Shown: one piece after another, positions 61,810 through 64,000 of the stretch
Layout of the letters: every line of letters begins with the position of its first letter
Position numbering within the stretch: the first letter of the stretch is position 1
From: Epiperipatus broadwayi
Taxonomy: Eukaryota; Onychophora; Udeonychophora; Euonychophora; Peripatidae
NCBI GenBank assembly: GCA_028023455.1
Contig: JAQFVV010006710.1
Location: 62,001 to 126,000, forward strand
Direction: 5' to 3'
DNA: 64,000 nucleotides
Made by a program: the position numbers and the translations under genes
The notes under the pieces: model-generated
What the model was told of the DNA's origin: nothing
Database searches by the model: none
Seen by the model: only the letters and a program-made list of their open reading frames with translations

Positions 61810-64000
61810 ACTCCCCTGCAGATTTCTGCTCCTAATCTTGCACTGAGCATGAAGTGATCAAGATTTAACAGGGAATAAAATGGATACCAATTTAGCCGAT
61901 TGTCTGTACTCATATATACTGGTACTTCCAGCTAAGCTGATAGAAAGAGTGAATTGACAGGACTCTACCAATTAAAAAGCCCTTTAGTTGATATCTTACT
62001 CAAATGCCCAAATGTTTTAAAACCTATGGTAAGTAGACACCTCTGAAAAGTCTATTTACAAAATAGCTTTTGTGCGCCACTTCTAGAAAAGAATCAAAAA
62101 TGAATCCCCCCCTCTTAGAAGGATGTGCAATACCATATGTTCAGTGGAGCATAAGAATAAGATTTAACACCCCAGTAGAGCTATATCCCATGTGGTTAGC
62201 TCAGTACTCTACATCTAGGGTCTTCAATGGGTAAGTTAAATGGTTATTACAGGTATGTGCTTGATAAAGAAAGAGTACATTTTATCAAATAAATAATAAT
62301 ATGAAAACAAAACAAGTTTAATATTATAATTAAATATTTATTTAATCCCAAATACCCACCACTATTTCACACTTAAAATGATATAAAAATAAATAAATGT
62401 ATTATTATCACAATCTGGATATATATTTGATAACTTTTAAATAGATAAATATATAAATACAATTTAAATGAATATGAAAATAGATAAACCCCTAAAACTA
62501 TTTATAATACAATGTTTCATAGAGAAATGGAAGTGGTCTGAGCTTTTTACCCTGTAGAAATAAGTTATACTTTGTGTGATTTGATGTACAGATATTTTCA
62601 GATAAGAGATTTTTGGTCATACAGGCATACACTTTTATTCAGGACTTTAAAACCTTTTTTATTGATAGCAAATATGGTAATAAAATAAACTATGCATACG
62701 TATATATGCACTATGAAAAATTTCACTAATTTCATATTTTTCAACATGTCAATAAGGTTGCATCAGATCAGGTACTATATAGTACTGAACATGAGGTACA
62801 ATATCTATTTGCCTTTTATGATAAATTCTTATACATGTATATACGTGTGGCACAATTACACATTCACTACTATTCTAAGTATAAAGCTATTAGTGGACTT
62901 GCTTATGGAAAATTTACAATAAATAAACCGCTTTTTTCACTCATTATAAGGTGCAGCAGTGACGAAAAATAACTTAAAAGGATATCCGGATAAATACATT
63001 TTTAGATACTCAACATGAGGTATCGTATTTACCAAATATTACAAAAGTATGTGCACGTATATACATATGTATAGTTATGTATGACAATTTTCAGGAGTAA
63101 CAACAAGAAGAAAAACAAATAGCAACAAAGAAGAATCTAATTGCAACCTTTGTTGAAAATATTAGAATTTGAAATAGAAAAATGAATTAAAAGATTTAAG
63201 TAGAAGCTTTTTCATTTTGCCTGTAATAACCGTAAATTCAATATATATATATATGTGAGAGAGAGACACCTCTCTCCTTTTTTTTTTATGATTAATAATA
63301 ATAATAAAAAATATATATTTCTAATTATCGGAAATATCAGAATGAATTAATTCAATAATAAAACATTTTTAAAAGAAACTTATGTAGGTGTCTTCATCTT
63401 TTTCGGACTGGGTTTGAGTGGGATTCAATTCAACTAGCTGTGCAGTGAGGATTTCATCTAATTCAAGCATAGGCAAGGCGGCTTTTGTTATCATCGTGAC
63501 TGCCTGGAACTGGCATGATCACATCTTGGCAATTTGGACAGAGAAACGGCGGGTGGACCAGCTGGTTTTTCACTCCGTGGCCATTTTAGTGGAAGCTCTG
63601 GTAGATTTCTTTATATTTTCTATCTGCTATAATACAATAATTGTTATTAAATGTTTATTCGCTATCTTGAATGGTTCATTAAATCCTTAAGAAATCAAAA
63701 GTTCTTAAAAGTACTGTATAAATGGATTTCTTCTTAGAAAATATTTGCAGTAGTCTAGATCATAAATTAATCTCTAAGTGGCTAGATGATTGAAGAATTC
63801 CGGAGCCAAAGTAATGAATGACTTGAATGCCAAAGAAAGAATGAATCCTGCAGAACTGACTAAAACTTATCAACACCACTCATACAGAACCAATTCAGGT
63901 ATCCCCCTTTTAATTTACCTTATCATTTAGATCAGTGGTCTTCAACCACCGTGCCATGGCCCAGTACCGGGCTGCAGAACTTTTCTGCAGGTCCGGCTAG
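61804..64000 (-). repeat. Array unit 6, partial (hAT-empty, B-type)
   Basis: Runs off the window. The empty hAT site ATCTAGGG lies at 62213-62220. It shares the ~31-bp insertion (about 62309-62341) and other changes with unit 4. A ~26-bp deletion at about 63907 removes the CTGAGAAGTATGAATCAG stretch of other units. A hAT of the larger type is inserted at 63933. Confidence 0.9.
63933..64000. mobile_element. Left end of a second large-type hAT element, cut by the window edge
   Basis: CAGTGGTCTTCAACCACCGT followed by CCATGGCCCAGTACCGGGCTGC and CTTTTCTGC parallels the first 70 bp of the element at 5258. Other units continue uninterrupted through CATTTAGATTATAAC here, so ATTTAGAT (63925-63932) is the expected target duplication. 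The right end lies outside the window. Confidence 0.88.

Larger units (their letters stand above)
35943..64000 (-). repeat. Tandem array of Ty3/gypsy-derived units (LTR-integrase), at least 5.5 copies
   Basis: The landmark GACCATACTCCCCTGCAG recurs at 35951, 40058, 46329, 50440, 54190 and 61804, always in the same orientation. Spacings are 4.11, 6.27, 4.11, 3.75 and 7.61 kb. Subtracting identifiable insertions (a ~395-bp hAT; 2.14 kb in unit 2; 3.49 kb in unit 5) leaves a basic unit of ~3.7 kb. The whole unit is shared, including non-coding sequence, so this is segmental tandem amplification. All units have a minus-strand gypsy integrase fossil followed by a G-rich tract next to TGTGCC. The remaining ~2.45 kb, bounded by TGTGCC...GGCACA, is probably an LTR. 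The array continues past the window edge. Confidence 0.95.

Noticed and set aside
37201-62922. ~87-codon plus-strand ORF (starting MIANMVIKNK in most copies) repeated in all array units (37201, 41287, 47561, 55420 and relatives)
   Set aside because: Its conservation is explained by the whole unit being duplicated. It is degraded in units 4 and 6, has no domain, and lies in the candidate LTR against the element's orientation.
37943-63690. Plus-strand ORF with GIGKTAFVI, resembling a P-loop (GxxxxGKT)
   Set aside because: The stretch lacks the first Gly spacing and any Walker B or NTPase context. It varies freely between units and lies in non-coding array sequence.

Overview
The window looks like non-genic chromosome of an invertebrate animal. 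By eye it is roughly three-quarters A+T. It has long tetranucleotide and (TA)n microsatellites, has no operon-like ORF layout, and carries metazoan transposon families: Penelope-like, RTE LINE, Ty3/gypsy, hAT, piggyBac-like and mariner. A cephalopod-like or other mollusc genome would fit, but other AT-rich invertebrates (arachnids, some insects) cannot be excluded. I found no intact host protein-coding gene, tRNA or rRNA. Apparent ORFs of 60-150 codons are either transposon fossils or chance ORFs in repeats.

Region 1 (1-35 kb) is AT-rich spacer with scattered, mostly dead elements. They are: a compound TATC/TGTC microsatellite (1.9-2.4 kb); a 1.87-kb non-autonomous hAT element with perfect 8-bp target duplications (5.26-7.13 kb); a mariner transposase fossil (8.5-9.35 kb); four large inverted-repeat or foldback elements (10.57-10.9, 11.6-12.34, 14.6-16.03 and 19.1-19.9 kb), one of them flanked by TTAA like piggyBac; a 5'-truncated RTE reverse transcriptase on the minus strand (16.8-18.1 kb); a possible solo LTR (22.3-23.3 kb); and a small TTAA-flanked MITE (33.26-33.47 kb). 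Between 24.9 and 29.3 kb two Penelope-like copies lie head-to-head as an inverted repeat. The minus-strand copy is split by a 2.04-kb element with ~30-bp terminal inverted repeats, a 7-bp target duplication and an internal A-B-A-B-A satellite.

Region 2 (35.94-64.0 kb, continuing past the window) is the most striking part: a head-to-tail tandem array of at least five and a half units of ~3.75-4.1 kb. It starts abruptly inside an RTE LINE endonuclease ORF. Every unit carries the same minus-strand remnant of a Ty3/gypsy integrase, with shared stop codons, followed by a polypurine-like G tract. The rest of the unit is best read as a long terminal repeat, so the array is probably LTR-INT-LTR-INT and so on from a gypsy deletion derivative. 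Units differ by secondary insertions: a ~395-bp hAT in four units, with the matching empty site in the other two; a 2.14-kb insert in unit 2; and in unit 5 a complete 3.49-kb non-coding LTR retrotransposon (two 1.37-kb LTRs, tRNA-type primer site). The last two sit at the same (TA)n tract. Diagnostic differences are distributed as a mosaic between units, which points to unequal exchange or gene conversion.

Nothing here behaves as a multi-gene system. The interest lies in genome dynamics: nested insertions, filled/empty site pairs inside one array, and several probably uncatalogued non-autonomous families.
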